Below are positions 24,027-37,692 of a stretch of DNA of 64,000 bases, in pieces. The position numbers and the translations under genes were made by a program. Numbering within the stretch: position 1 is the first letter of the stretch; each line of letters begins with the position of its first letter. The DNA is from Certhia americana (lineage: Eukaryota; Chordata; Aves; Passeriformes; Certhiidae), in assembly GCA_018697195.1 (NCBI GenBank), contig CM031858.1:76904818-76968817 (forward strand). The letters are read 5' to 3'. Under the pieces are notes generated by a model that did no database searches, was not told where the DNA came from, and saw nothing but the letters and a program-made list of their open reading frames with translations.

Positions 24027-25621
24027 AATAAAAATGGATAGTGACTCATCACAGTGATTCATACTATCAAAGAAGTTTGTGCAGATACGATATAGACATT
24101 ATAGAGAAATACCTACATCATAAGTAGAATAGGTTATTTCAACTATGTGAGAAAGAAGTGGTCAATGACTACCTCTTTTAATACATGCTACTGTGTATCA
24201 GTAAATCGAGTTTATGCTTTGCTTCCTTTCTTGCTGTGTATGTAGTTTGAATAATTAAAGCACATAAGAATAAAATTGTGAACTGAAAGTAATCATCCAT
24301 TCTTTTATAAAAAGTAAAAATATTTCTTTCACAGCTTTCGTTTCTCACATAGCTGTCTGTGGCAGACAGACTTACATAGAGTTTGTACCAGAAGCATGCG
24401 TCAACTCCCACACAGTAGTTTTTTTAGTCTTGCTCATGTTACTTTTTAAAAAAAACCTGCTGCACAGAAATGTCAGAATTCATGTCAAATTGTGTGTTTT
24501 TTTATTAAGATTGTGTTCTAAGACAGGAAGAAAACAGTGAGCAATATAGAAAAAAAATCTCTTTTTAGTCCTTAAAAGTTCCCTTTTTTAATAATTTATC
24601 TGAACATTTGTTCCCCTTCCTAAGTATTACTGTTATTCCTGATAGTGTTACCTCTTGAGACATGCTGTGGTGCAACCAAGATTCTTTGATACTGTGAAAT
24701 CTTCCATGTGTATTTCTGAAATGGCTAAAAACCTTCCTGTGGTATGTGGGTGGGGGGAGACTTTATCCAAAATAAAAGCTGATTATTCCTAGCACTTAGG
24801 GTCCAATTGGGATAAATACCAAGGATCTATTTCTACAAATGGGAGCACCAAGTTTAAATAAAATTGATTGGATAAAAAATGAGAAATGCATTCATATGGA
24901 TAAATATATAGAGAATATGAATGAAAGTTTTAATTATATATTTCTCTTATGTTTTTTCTTGAATAAATTTAAAAGAGACTGTTTCTTCAGAAATTCTGTA
25001 AGATTCCAGTAAAAAAGTATTCCAGTAAGCAATCATTGATTGATCTCTGACACATATGGGCAATTTATCTTGCCCAGAAAGAAATACATTTTGTTAAAAA
25101 ACCCCTGACACTAATATACTAAAATATACTGACACTATCACCATCCTTGAAAATCAACCACACCATTAATTCAAAATTCTCTCTTTTTGTTTCAATTAAA
25201 ACTTTAGTAATAATTAATATTTTTGTTGTGTATTTTTAACAAAGACATCAGTATATACTTTCAAGCTGTATCCACTCAATATTGACAAATATTATTTTTT
25301 TGTTTTTCTCAAGTTGAGTATTTATCTTCACTTATTCAAAATTCATGGGGTTTATGTTATTTTACAATGATTTGTAGATCCGGAGAGTAATAACATTTAC
25401 ACTTGAAATATGTACATGGAATTTATTTTGTTCTAGCTTTCATACCATTTTTCAGTTTGGGCTTTTCCTTGGAAGACAAAGATTAGATATATGTCTCTAC
25501 TATTGCTAAAAGTAATTTAATATTTTTTCAAGTCTTGGTTGGATGGAATTTGTTTTGGCAGAATTGAGAGAAAAATACATCTTCTTCTGATTTTAAACCC
25601 CTCTCAACACCGTCAGGTGTT

Positions 25622-25683
25622 GAATAAAAAATGAATAAAATAAAATATGGATATAAATAAGACAGAGCATAGTGAGGTGAGAA
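25622..25683. repeat. Unidentified 62-bp repeat, copy 1
   Basis: Matches 29832-29893 in the same orientation at about 56 of 62 positions, including an uninterrupted 24-bp identity at the right end (25660-25683). Sequence on either side does not align. Not recognised as a known repeat family. Both copies sit inside minus-strand open frames, but in different frames. Confidence 0.7.
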
Positions 25684-27638
25684 ATGAATGCCTCTTTTCT
25701 GGGTAGTCATTAATTAGCAGGGGTTCGTTTTAATGTTGAGTCTGTTTTTCTTTTGAAATATTTATAATGTTGTTCTTGCATCTTGTGTATCAGTTCTGTC
25801 TATGCTACTTCTCTGGACAATATATCTGCTAGCTCTGGTATTTTCTGACAATTTCTTCACTTTTTGATTTTTAAGTGCTTCTGAGACAATGGGATGAAAT
25901 CAAGCAAAAATATCTCACTACTTCAACTCACTGTGTAAATTTTAGTGTACGTTGCCAATTACAAAACTCAAAGTGCTGTTTAAATTGTTTCATAAATTAT
26001 CTTTTGCTAAATTGATCATTTTAGAGATTTTTGATCTGGACATTTTGTTAAGCCGTTTCACAGTGTAGAAATTCTGGTTATTTGTTTAAATGTTTTGACT
26101 TAAAAATAAATGGGAAGCCACTCCTCTGCAAGAAAGTGAGATTTTGTTTTCTTTTTTTTTTTTTCGATTTATAGAACTATACTTATTTAGTGGGCAATGG
26201 TGGGATCAGTGTCAAAAAAAAGGTATCATCAACCTACCTGCTTGGCGTTAATTTTGTTTGTTTGCTTGGATTTTTTAAACAGAGCAATAACTTAATTAAT
26301 ATTGACTCAGTATTATATCAAAGCTTATTCAAACCTTTTCTCAGAGTTGAGAAAAATGAGCCAAATTCATTCATAATTAAAAAGTAATTACTTTTGGATA
26401 CAAATTAGTTTGTTTTGTTATGTTTGGAAAGATATATTTAGCTCTAATTCTAGTGGAAGGTTATTTTAATGTCTGTTCCAAAAAAACCCCCACCAAAACA
26501 AAACATATTTTTCTGTTCAGTAAGATCTGTAAAGCATAACAAAGATGTAAAGACAGAAGACAGAAGACAATGTTTTACTTTGATCCATCAGCTTATATTT
26601 GCTTGCTTTCATCTTCCAATTTAAGTGATGTTGTTTTAGAACTCAATGGTTTAACCATCAACTGTGGAACCTCTCAGGGAATCCAAATGGATACATATTC
26701 CTACAAATTACCTATTACTTCCTCAGACTCGTTCTAAGCACCTTGTGTCTGTGCCGAGCTTTAATGTAATTCCCAATTGCTGTCAAATAATCACTATTGG
26801 ACGATCCTTAGTCAAACCCAAATATGCTTTTATGTGAGGCAGACAAAGGTAACTTACAGATTTAAATTTATGCCATTAAACATTTTACCTTTAAGTTAGA
26901 CTTGAATTTGATAGTTTCATTTACAAAACAATCAAACTCATGAAGAGAAAAAAATTTTAAGGCCTTGTTAGATGTAATTATGAAAGAACTGACAGCAATT
27001 TTAGCTCTCATCAAGAAATTTCTTACTATAAATATCAGATTCTCACTTTAGTAGTCTAGTGTTCTTCTGTGACAAAATTTAAAAGGCTATCAGAAGAAAA
27101 TACTGTTTTCAAACTATGTACAAACATGGGCTTCATAAATTAAAAAAATTTCATATTTCCCTAAATATGAATAGACACTAAAACATCAGATGTAACTGGG
27201 AGCAATAAAATGAACTATTGGTCAGAGCATAATTGGTTGCATTGGTTGGCATAAATCCTATTTCAAGTTAAATGTAGCAAGGATTTACATGATATTGACT
27301 TCTTTTCTGATATCTAAAAGGAAATTTTAGAGATCTATGTCTCTGAGACAGCAATGCACTTGATATAATCCACCAAAAAAAAATTAGTAGGAAAAAAATG
27401 CATAAGGTTATAAAATAGATGGAAATGGGTTAAGAATAACTACTCTGGAATTAAGTTAATGGTATTGTCCCTTATTTAGGAGATCATTAACATTTTATTT
27501 AATGACTGTCTCCAAAACAAGAAGTGTAAAAAATGCTCATACAGAATTTTCAGATATTTTGGCTAGAAATGTGGCCTGGGATATCATTTGAAAAGTGATG
27601 ACTCAGGAGTTTGAAACAATTGCAGTGTACTAAATAGG

Positions 27639-27653
27639 AAAAAAAAAAAAAAA
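27639..27653. repeat. Poly(A) run, 15 bp
   Basis: Uninterrupted A15. No retrocopy recognised upstream. Confidence 0.75.
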
Positions 27654-27899
27654 GTTCTGCTTTTTGAAATTAGAAACAATCACATTTTTAAAAAGTCAAC
27701 TTTATGTCAAAGCAGCAAAGGTCAAAAAAGACAATGCTTACCTTCCTGTCCAAGTTACTCTATATTCAGTTGTAAAATGATTATCAGATGAATTGAACTT
27801 CTGTATTTCTGGTTGAGTCATATTATCCAGCCTAGAAAATTATGACAAAGGGGCAAAATATTTGGTCTTTTTGATACCTTGAGTGTGGCCAACTTTTTT

Positions 27900-27995
27900 T
27901 CACATTATTTTAACCCTCTGTTCTGCTGAGCAGGGGGAGTGAGAGAGTAACTGAGTGAGTGGTATCTAGCCAAGGTCAATCGATCACAGGACATC
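27900..27995 (+). mobile_element. Possible ERV LTR 3'-end remnant
   Basis: An isolated G-rich island containing TCTGCTGAGCAGGGGGAG, then GAGTGAGAGAGTAACTGAG and AGCCAAGGTCAATCGATCAC. This resembles the U5 ends of avian ERVL LTRs as I remember them. No matching U3, TG start or target duplication was found. It could equally be unrelated sequence. Confidence 0.3.
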
Positions 27996-28869
27996 AAGTT
28001 AGAAAAATATCTGATTGATTTTGATTGCAGCTTTGGCAATACTTTGAAATGCAATTAATTTCAGTAATGTACATAGCATGAATCTAAGTATTCAGGAGAA
28101 ACATAAATATTAGGCATTGTGATATCTTTAATGACCAGCAAAGTTAGAACTTGGTCACCTTTATTAAATAACTGAAGGAAGTACAACATTTCTTTTTATT
28201 TTTTTCACTCCCTTCTACCTTTTCTTTGAAACTCAGCTCTTAAAACTTTATCAATACTAATATAACAGACTATATTAAATCTTCCAGCCTTTTACAATGC
28301 ATTTTTCTGGGAATAGCACATAACTTCAGAAGCTGCTTTTTCTAAAGAAAGTAGAGGGAATAACCTGTTGTGAGCCCCTGGAAAGTCTGCTGAATGAAGG
28401 AGTGCTGCCCAGCTCTGCATATGACAGCTGCCAATTTGTGATCTCTGCTGTTTTTTTCTAATTTATCTGAATGGTCTACTGTAGCTTTGCAACTGAGGAA
28501 GAAGGTACATGGAAATCAACTGTTAGAAATGGCTTTTATACATAAATAACAAAAGGCTATTTACATAAGAAGGAACAAGTAACAATTTTAACCTCCAATA
28601 TGTCCTAGCTATTACCCTTTGAATAGAAATGAATTCACACTTTCACAGAGGACAGAAGCTAATCCTGAAAATGATGAATTTATGAGCTGTGACAAATGAG
28701 AATATAGATACTATTCTCTGCTTTAAGTAAGCAGAAGGAATACAACAATACTCATGACTTGCTATGTGATTTTATTCCTGTTTTATGAAAATACTTCTTT
28801 AGTCAAAGGCTAAAAGAACTTTGCAAGCAATATGTCAGCATTGATTGAGATGTATCATAATCTAATCAT

Positions 28870-29330
28870 TACAGAAGAAGGACATGGACCTGTTGGAGTG
28901 AGTTCAGAAGAGGACCACGAAGATGAGCAGAGGACTGAAGCACCCCTTCTATGAAGTGGTCTTGTACAGCCTGGAGAAGGCTCCAGGGAAACCTTACTGC
29001 AGCCTACCAGCACTTATAGAAACTTTAAAAGAGAGCTGGAGAGGGGCTTTTGACAAGGGAGTGTATGCTATGATGAAGAACAATGTCTTTAACTGAAACA
29101 CGTTAGCTTTAAATTAAATATCAGAATTAGATTGTTTAATGTGAGGCACTGGAGCAGGTTACACTGGAGAAGTTCTAGATGCCCCATCCCTGGAGATGTT
29201 CAGTGCCAGATGGGATGTGAATCTGAGTGACCTGGTCTAGTGGGAGGTGTCCCTGTCCATGGCAGGGCCATTGGAACTAGATAATCTTTAAGGTTCCTAT
29301 CAATCCAAACCAATGCTTAATTCTGTGATT
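28870..29330 (+). mobile_element. CR1 LINE 3' fragment, plus strand
   Basis: Contains the CR1 C-terminal ORF2 region in broken form: GGACCTGTTGGAGTGAGTTC, then CCTGGAGAAGGCTCCAGGGA. The 3' UTR follows (GGTGTCCCTGTCCATGGCAG, GGAACTAGATAATCTTTAAG) and ends AATTCTGTGATT. Numerous substitutions and indels remove any open frame. The copy is truncated to the last 460 bp and shows no obvious target duplication. Confidence 0.92.
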
Positions 29331-29831
29331 AATTACTACTCAATGAATATTTTAGCATGCAAATTCCCTTTTTATTTAATTCTTTATTGCTTTAAAAGTT
29401 AATGTGAATATTCAATTTTACCAAGCAATCTGGTCTTATTACCTAATTATCTGCAACAGAAAATTACTTTTCTTAATGTGACGGATGTAGCACTTTACTG
29501 TATTCGAGAAGAGTTACTTTGCGTACCAAGTCCTGTAGCAGACTTGCGCTGTAAACACCCAATGCACTACATCTGTATAAGCATATCCTTACCAGGATAG
29601 TGTAGTAAAACTGGTTTGGGGACATTTTTCACTTTAAAGTGATGTAAAAACTTTTTTAAAAGGCCACATTTTCCTTTCATATTCATCTTTCTTAGTATTG
29701 TAGCAAGCAGAAAAAAAAAACCACCTTTTGCCATAATTTCAACTCTAAAAGAATTGCATTTTATTTAGCTCTTGTGGTTGAGGAGCACGAATATTCTGAA
29801 AGAAGCTGGTCAAATCCCAGCATACACAAAA

Positions 29832-29893
29832 GAATACAAAATGAATAAAAGAAAATATAGGCATAAATGAGACAGAGCATAGTGAGGTGAGAA
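29832..29893. repeat. Unidentified 62-bp repeat, copy 2
   Basis: Direct copy of 25622-25683 (about 90 percent identity, 24-bp exact block at 29870-29893). The two copies are 4.2 kb apart. Their flanks differ, so this is not a simple large tandem duplication. Confidence 0.7.
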
Positions 29894-30650
29894 TATCTGG
29901 CCTATTGACCTCTGGAAAGTGAGAAATAATTTGTATTGGACAAGACTGACATTTGAAAAGGAGCTGCATCTGCTGTATCTGGGAAACAATACAGAACTCT
30001 GAATGCCATCAATAAGTTGGGTGAACTGTCAAGAAGCAAAACAGAACTCAATAAGTAGATTTTTTAAAAATGAGGACATCAGTGTAAGACCTTATATACA
30101 AGAAGACATGAAAATTAAAAAGCTGAGTAATGTTTTTGTTCTCTTCCCTTAGTGAATTGAGGAACACCTTCTGACATTTTCTTTTCATCCCAGAGCTAAG
30201 ATCTGATGAAACCACACTTTCTGTTATCTGAGAGGTGTGCTAAATTCTTCAATTCTGTTAAGTGTCTTTCATTTTGGAAAAAAAAACTTATTTACTTACT
30301 TCATCCATTTCACAAATAAGAGAAAGCTATATTGATTATCAAATCTTTGAAGGGTTACAGTGAACACTGTAATTGATGATTGAAAAAGGTGTTCTGCATG
30401 TAATTATATCTGAAGTAACTTCTTTTTAACAAAACATACAATTCACAAAGTGCAAAGAGTGAAGAAAAGGGAGAGGATGTTCTCATTTAACATTCCTAAA
30501 ACCAAACAATTTTTATATTTCAAATAAAATTGTGGCAGTGTCTTCATGTTTTATTCTTTGCCTCTTAAAATGTGTGTTTTCCTCTGAGTTCCTTATTTTA
30601 CCTGAGAAGGACATGGCATGCCAGGAAAAACCATTCTTTTGGAAAATTAA

Positions 30651-30688
30651 TTCATATTTTATATGAATTTTTTATAAAATATTTTATA
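30651..30688. repeat. Adjacent AT-rich palindromes
   Basis: A 7-bp-arm hairpin (TTCATAT-TTT-ATATGAA, 30651-30667) lies 5 bp from a perfect 16-bp palindrome TATAAAATATTTTATA (30673-30688). In AT-rich DNA this may be chance. Confidence 0.6.
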
Positions 30689-31675
30689 TTTTCATATTGT
30701 AACCAACAAGTATTTTTCTACATAAGGACATTAAGCTCAGTGAATAGTGTGTTCATGAGTGGAATTTTAAATGTATGTAGCAACTCAACTCTTCATAGCA
30801 GACCCTGGAATTTTCCAGGTGAAGGTCTTGTCAGAGTTCTTTGTAAAATTTCTATCAGGCTCAGCAGAATATCAATGCAGAAGGATGTTACCCTGTATCA
30901 CTGTTACGTGATCCGAATGTTTTCTGGGTTCTTTATGTAGGAGGGGGTTAAAGCCATAGAGTAGAACTGGGAAAAGAAGTTACCTTGCTTTTGGCTTAAG
31001 AATTGGTGAAAGCATCAAAGAATGAGTGAAGGACTCTCTCCAAAACTGGAGGAGATTGATTCATGCTCTAAGCAGGGCACATTGGTTGTGAACTGAAAAA
31101 GCTAGGTTGTGATGTAAAGAAATAGGAATACTGGAGAAAAGTGCTATATTTTTTTACATCTTCTAAGGGATTTTTGTATAAATGAGGATAAGCCATTTTG
31201 CTCTTTTCCAAGAATTTCTCGCTGATGTTTAGATCACCTTGTGTCCTAGACCTCAAAGAGTGCTTACAAAGTAGCTTTAAAAGCAAAAATTCTTTTGTAT
31301 TATCAGAAACTTCAAGGAGAAGTGTTTTCAATCCTTAAATGAAAAGAAAAATTCATTCGAATTACCATCTAGAAGAATGGTAATTAGGATTGCGTTTTAC
31401 GATCAAGCATTTTATTTTATACTGCATGTTTTTCACAGATAAGTATTTTTGTGGTGGAATACAAACAAACATGATGCTTTGGATTATCCGACTGCATGAA
31501 AGATGTTTAGTGCTGTGATCCTAAACTGAAGCTGAATCTAAAACTTATTCATTTTTAGTTGGTTAGGTTTCATTTCCATGTGAACCATTCCATCCTCATC
31601 TTCCTTTCCATCTGTTTTCCCTCTCCTTCACCTACTTTTATCATCTAAAATGCAGCAATAAGAAACTTTACTTTA

Positions 31676-31737
31676 AAAAAAGGAAAAAAGAAAAAAAACC
31701 AAAACCAACCAACCAAACAAAAAACACCACCAAAACC
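31676..31737. repeat. A/C low-complexity tract
   Basis: A runs are interspersed with AACC and AAAC units (CCAACCAACCAAACAAAAAA). It is the strand complement of the T/G tracts seen elsewhere. Confidence 0.75.
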
Positions 31738-34700
31738 ATTAAAAAATTGGAAAGGTAGATCAGTTAAGAAAATAATAGCTTCTTTAAGAATTTTTCTGTG
31801 CTTTGTCCAGAAAAAGTCAGCACTGTGGAATCTAAGATGTCATTAGGCAATAAAAATAATTCTGGCATATCTTTAAAACTGAACAATGGTGAAAGCTACA
31901 GTTGTTTTTAAGAAAGGTGAAAATTCAGAAAAAAAGATATTTTCTGCAGACACGATTAAATTATACAACACTGATCCATGGTCACAGATCCACAAGTTGT
32001 TTGATTAAGGTGGAAAAACAACTAGTTTTGTTTGCTGACATTTACCTATGAATGACATACTTTCTGGTTGTGCATTACTAACAGAATGTTAGCACCACTT
32101 TTAGTTACAAAAAAATCAGATTTGGCTGAAAAAGAGCATAATTTAGTTTCACATCACTGATTCTTCCTACAAACGTATCAAAAAATTAGTCTATTTTTTG
32201 TTGAAAAATAGGTTAAAAATTTCAAGACAGCAAAGAAATCTCAGAGAGAATATAAGATTTCTGATCACAGCACCAAACTGATATGTTTGACTTTGTAAGA
32301 AATTACTCCATGTATAAATTACAAGAGAACTATAATGAATATATGTTTACAGTTAATTGCTTAATTTCTATAATACACAATACAGGAAAGTACAAAAAAG
32401 AAAATTCATCATTTGATCTTGAAGGTTGTGTAACCAAAGTTTTCAAGCATTTTTTCTCCATCTGCTGAAACAGTTACAAATTTGCGGGAGTTATTTAATT
32501 TTGAAAGCAATGAATGTCACAATATAATGAGACATTCCCCCATACAATGATTATACTTTGGAGATGAAGATATCTTAAACTCTAACTCACGTAATAGAAG
32601 TTATATTCCTTCATTTAAAGGTACTTGCCCAGAGACTCTTTTGGCAATGGAGTAATTTTCTTCTTTTTTTTTCCTGACTTTTAAAATTAGGAAAATTTTA
32701 CTTTTGTAGTTATTACTGAAATATTAAGTACTGAGGGTTTCATACAGAGGTTATAGCCTTGTTTCAAAAGATCACCAAAAAAAAAAACCTTTCCACAAAG
32801 CAACCCCTCTTTTTTTATACTTTATTAACAAAGTACTTTCCAAGAAATATATCATATTTCAATTGAATGAAAATATTTCATTAGACAGCATGTAAACTGG
32901 TCTGGGTGGGTCATTGGCACAGGTAATAACACCTAGTACATTTCTAAGTAGATATGAGGACATGTGTGAGTTAAAGCAAAAAAATTTCTGCCAGTCTTTG
33001 TGTGAGTGATAAATTTGTGCATCACTGGTATCTGGAAGATATTGCAGCTGTAGAACTATATGTGGCTGTTGAATGCATTATGGGCTCCTCCCTACCATTA
33101 CCTTCTGAAGCTATTCTCTATTATTAATTTTCACAGTACTATATGCATTATTGATCTTTCCCATACTTCATGTTTCACATCCCAGCTTTTATGGAAATTT
33201 TGGAAATAAGTGTTAGAATTGGCATTAGTACTGAGTTAGTTAAATGGTATCTTATATGAAATGGGTCATTGCTCTGTTGGTTTATTGATAGATTTATTTT
33301 CTTATAAACCAATTAGAAAATGTCCCCTAAACCAGACTCTGCAGCTCTGACAAGTGTTTTTTCCTTGCCCTAGTCCTCCTCAGATGTAAAACATAATGAT
33401 ATTTTAAGAGAATTAGCTCATTTTTGCTCTGTAACTGCCAATTCAATGTTCACAACAGAAAGTCTAGGAATCCGATTTCAACACAATATGATACAAAAAA
33501 TATTAGACTGCATATTTTGTATTTTCAGAATTCTACATCAATTATCATCTTTGTTCTTGTTTTGAAAGCAAAAACAAGAAACCAAATTCAAAAAGATCCA
33601 GAATTTACTTCATGCCATATGGTTGTAAGTTACCAAAATGGATGACTATTTGAATATTTGATTTATATTTAGTGAAGTTGAGGTTTACACTTGATTAAAA
33701 GTTTACCAAATATGGCTCTGAAGTTAATTTGTTTTGGAATGATTTGCTCCCTGCTCATCATTAATTTATCTAACTTAAAGATGTACAGGGCACCTGATTA
33801 GTTGATTTCATTTAATGGTAGAGATTACACTGGAGGGGACATAAATAGTTTGATAGATTCAATTTTACACTCTCCAGCTTTTGAGCCATCTGCTTTTTTT
33901 TGGTGTGCAACTCTGTGAAATGTAGGAACTATCTGGCAGTACCGAGTACAAAAGGCTTGATTGCAGTTCTCCTGGTAGCTGAAAGGGTTCTCAGATCTCT
34001 TCTGAATAGTCATAGAATATAGATTATGAGAGATATTAACAGTTTATGGATAAAAATGTGGTCTTCTTCAATCCTATTACTATTTCTGTTGAAAATTTGT
34101 GAAAAGTCTTATGTCTTCCAGATTCACCACTATGATGTATAGCTGGATTTTTATGTCTCTTGTCCTTCCCTTTCATTCGGTAATAAAGTGGTAGACAAAT
34201 AAAAAAATACTTTTAAAAAATTGACGAAAGTTAATATCCAGATTCTTGTCTTTGATGTTCAGTGTGTATCTGATTGTCTACTGGTGGAACATCTCTTCCA
34301 ACAGCTTTTCTCAGCTTTTCACTGCTGTGAGATTTGTCTGCTCTACCAAAGTGGTTTTTTTAATATGTTGGCTTTATGGTGTCTCTAGATGAACTTGTCC
34401 ATTTGCTGTTACCCTCATTCTTCAGCACTGCCTGGAGAATGAGGGACTGGTGGTCTCCCATCTGTAGCTGGACTTGGTTTTCCTCATTTCTGCAGTTAGC
34501 CGCTCTGATTTTACAAAAGATTACTGCGTCTCTATGGACCAGGACCCGCTTGTACCAAGCTTCTATACATCCCATTTGCTCAAGGAAAAATGAACATTTG
34601 GAAATATCGTCTTTACTATTTTATCAGATATCTTTTAGTGTGCTATGTTTTGAATTCATTTTCAAAATGTAAACTGAGTAATGCATATGCTTCACAATAT

Positions 34701-35530
34701 CACAATGCAATTTTATTCCAGCATCTTCTTTGTATAAATGCATTTTTTTAAATTTAACAAAAGAAGTTAAATTTTCACCTTTTTTTCTTAATAAAAGTAA
34801 TACCAGAAAAGTTTTATTAGCCTTCAAAGGATTTAACTCATTGCCATTCTTATGAATGATTCTTATAGTGATAAAGAGAGCAGTATATTCACAGTGAGAA
34901 TGTCAAGCGTGAATAAAGTGATCATGAAGTTTTCGGTAGACAGAAAAGCAACTTCTTTTTTAATTAGAGGGTTGGAATTTGTGTCATAACTGTATATTGT
35001 TTTGACTGATTATCAACATTTTTACTGCCTTGTGAAAAATGTTAATAATAGGGTTAAAAGGAAAACTTCTGAAGTGATTGCGAGGACTAGGAGAATGTCA
35101 CCTTCAAATAAGAAGTACTGAAACATAAGATCAGTTGATTTAACCTTCAGCTAAAATAAGAAGGTATCTCTAGGCTTGATATTAAGTTCTGTGTAGAATA
35201 CATAATAAAACTAAACACAGAGACAGAAGTCTACTTTATGTCACCTGTATCCAGATTCCTTTTTCTTTCTTATATCAATAGAAAGAGAATGTAATATAGT
35301 CATCATTTATTTCTAGATTAGCATTTCTGCAGCAAAGATTCGGCCGTTCAATACAGTGCAATGTTTAAAGTCATTTGAAACTTGGTTGATTGGGTGAGTT
35401 TTTAAGTTTTTCAGATGAACACTCAGATATTTAGAATTATGACTTGTATCTTATTGCAAGAAGTCTGACTTAAATTTTATCTTTTAAAAACCTAAGAATA
35501 TTTAGGTTTACATTATACTTAACAGTTATG

Positions 35531-35612
35531 GGTTTGGGTTTTCTTTTTGTTTGTTTGTTTGTTTGTTTGTTTGGGTTTCTTTATTGGGTCATTTTTGGGG
35601 TTTTGGTGTTTG
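35531..35612. repeat. (GTTT)n microsatellite and T/G tract
   Basis: About seven uninterrupted GTTT units (35547-35573) lie within T/G-only sequence. This creates a Val/Cys/Phe repeat in an artificial plus-strand frame. Confidence 0.85.
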
Positions 35613-36232
35613 CTTTTGGGTTTGTTTTTTCTTTTTCCTCCTTTTCCCCTTTCTTCAGTAGGAAATATTTTAGGGAAAAGACAGATAAAATAAATAGATG
35701 GGAGAAGTTATTTAAAAATATGTAAAAGCAGAGAGGTAAAAATGGCTAGACATAATGTTGGACATAATGTTTTAGGTTGTACATCAAAATGACAGACACA
35801 CAAAACCAGTCAGTAATTAAGGCAGGAATCTCAGAGACAGTTTCAAGTTCTGTACGCTGAGTCAGAGAGAATGAGGATCAGAACCTGGATTTTTTTCAAC
35901 TTTTCATCAATTTAAGTTTTCATATTCTTGTTTTCATGCTGTGTGCTCTTTCCATCAAAGTGTTCTTGCTTCTGGTCTTTTCATTTTGTACAGCATTATA
36001 ATAATTATACTGAGCAATAATCAGGAAAAAAGATGCAACTTTATGTTCCAGTGATTAAAAAATTCCCAAAGGGATGGAAATGCCTATTGAATTTGGCATA
36101 CCAAAAGAGGCAAGCAACTGTTTGAAATCAGAGTCCCTTGCAGGACAATTTACTGCCTCAACCCTTGTTATTTTCTGGAGTTGCTTCACTTTTGTGTTTA
36201 TTATAAATATAAACTTCAGAAGCTCTTTTGCT

Positions 36233-36286
36233 TTTTTGTTTTGTTTTGCTTTTTCTTTTTCCTTTTTTTTTTTTCTTATTTTCCCT
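36233..36286. repeat. T-rich low-complexity tract
   Basis: TTTTG/TTTTC units pass into a T12 run. No gene signal. Confidence 0.7.
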
Positions 36287-37649
36287 TTTTGAAAAAAAGT
36301 TATAAATTTTAAAGCTACCTCAGGATATGGTCAACCAATCTCCTAGATACACTAGTTGTTTCCTGTGGTCATAAGCTTTATGTTAACAACATTTGTACTA
36401 CAAACAGAAAAAACCCCCCAAACCCTATATGCCTATTTTGAGTGGTCTTCCTGTCTAGCAAAATTCTCCTGCTACATGGAGGTTTTTCCATTTTGTAATG
36501 CAAATATGTCTAAAATTATAATCTGAGTTACTAGGAACCCTTCCTCCTCAATAATTTTACCTTCTCATATTTTTCTTTAAAATAAGATCTCCTCTTACTT
36601 GCATAGTATAGTTAAAAAAGACTATGAAAACAAAACCACATGGGAGAAATCACAGCTTACCTGTGATTCTGCTGTCACTAGCTAGTGTGCTATACTTTCT
36701 GTCTATGTTTCTAACTACTGAATTCTTCTATCGCTCCCTAGGGAGCAAAGAACAATAAATTAACTGCTTTACTAATCATGATGAGACATGTGAATGAGGC
36801 CTCAGTGAAATAAAAGTCACTGGTCATAATCAGCTCATCTCAAGTTTTTAAATATTTCCATTTTTTTATGATCACACTTCAATAATGCAAACAAAAAAAA
36901 ATTGATTTTTTTTAACGTTAATCTACATTAACGTACATCACCGTGCCGGCCCTCCAGTGAAGCAAGAAAACAAGCGTATGAGGAGCATGAAAACCAGCTT
37001 CCAGCACAGCAGTCAATGAAAAGAGAATGGCTTACACTGCCAGAGGGAAGTGTTTGGATTGTTTGGTTCTTCACTGTGAAGAGTTGGGGGTTTTTTGCTT
37101 GAGTTTTATTTTGTTTTGCTTTTGAAAAAAAGTACTTGTGCTTGAGAATGAACAAATTGCATGAGTATAGCACCTGCTGGCAAGCTGACAATGGGTAGCA
37201 GCTCTACAGGCAGAGCTCAGATAAGTAGAAAAAAATTCAATAAGCCTTTCTATTGAGATGTTTGTGTTTGCTTGGGATTCTGTGCATGTCTGGTTTTGTT
37301 TCAGTTTCTAGGAGGCTCATTTTATGTAGCAGAACTTCTGCCCGAGGATTCAAAGATCATAGAGTAATGAAACTTATAGATCATTTGTGATAGGAAGAAA
37401 AATCACTGAGTTCAGTCTCAAATTGCCTTGTTTTCCAAGCTGTGGGTGGAAAACAATAGGCATTTCTACCCTTTCTTTATCAGTAAAATGAAGAGATGAA
37501 AATCAGCTTCTGACAACATTGGGGAAAGCCAATTTAGTGGTTCAGCTCTCCGATTCCTGTAGGGTATTTCATTTTGCTGTTGCTGCAAATCCTCAGTCTT
37601 TCTGGAAAATTAAAAATAGTTTTGCAGTTGCTGGCTTTAAGCTACAGAA

Positions 37650-37692
37650 TTTTTTTTTGTTTGTTTATTTTTGGTTTTTTTTTTTAATTTTT
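37650..37692. repeat. T/G low-complexity tract
   Basis: T8, GTTTGTTTATTTTTGG and T11 blocks. One of the recurrent plus-strand T/G tracts. Confidence 0.7.

Larger units (their letters stand above)
23130..28869. other. AT-rich non-coding DNA, no gene seen
   Basis: No coding region or RNA gene recognised. It contains a long T/G tract (23949-24026), one copy of an unidentified 62-bp repeat (25622-25683), an A15 run (27639-27653) and a short possible LTR remnant (27900-27995). Confidence 0.55.
29331..35530. other. AT-rich non-coding DNA, no gene seen
   Basis: No gene recognised. It includes the second copy of the 62-bp unknown repeat, AT-rich palindromes at 30651-30688, an A/C-rich tract at 31676-31737, and several open frames of 60-122 codons without recognisable domains or coding-like composition. 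The two antisense frames at 34360-34672 overlap each other and are likely chance. Confidence 0.55.

Noticed and set aside
30572..30940. 122-codon plus-strand frame
   Set aside because: Phe/Ile/Tyr/Ser-rich composition expected of AT-rich DNA, includes AT palindromes, no recognisable protein.
34360..34672. Overlapping 98-codon plus and 71-codon minus frames
   Set aside because: No family resemblance, no splice or promoter context, and coincident antisense frames are typical of chance.
37355..37400. CR1-like words (AAAGATCATAGAGTAATG)
   Set aside because: Only a few short words resemble the CR1 end. The following sequence does not continue as CR1.
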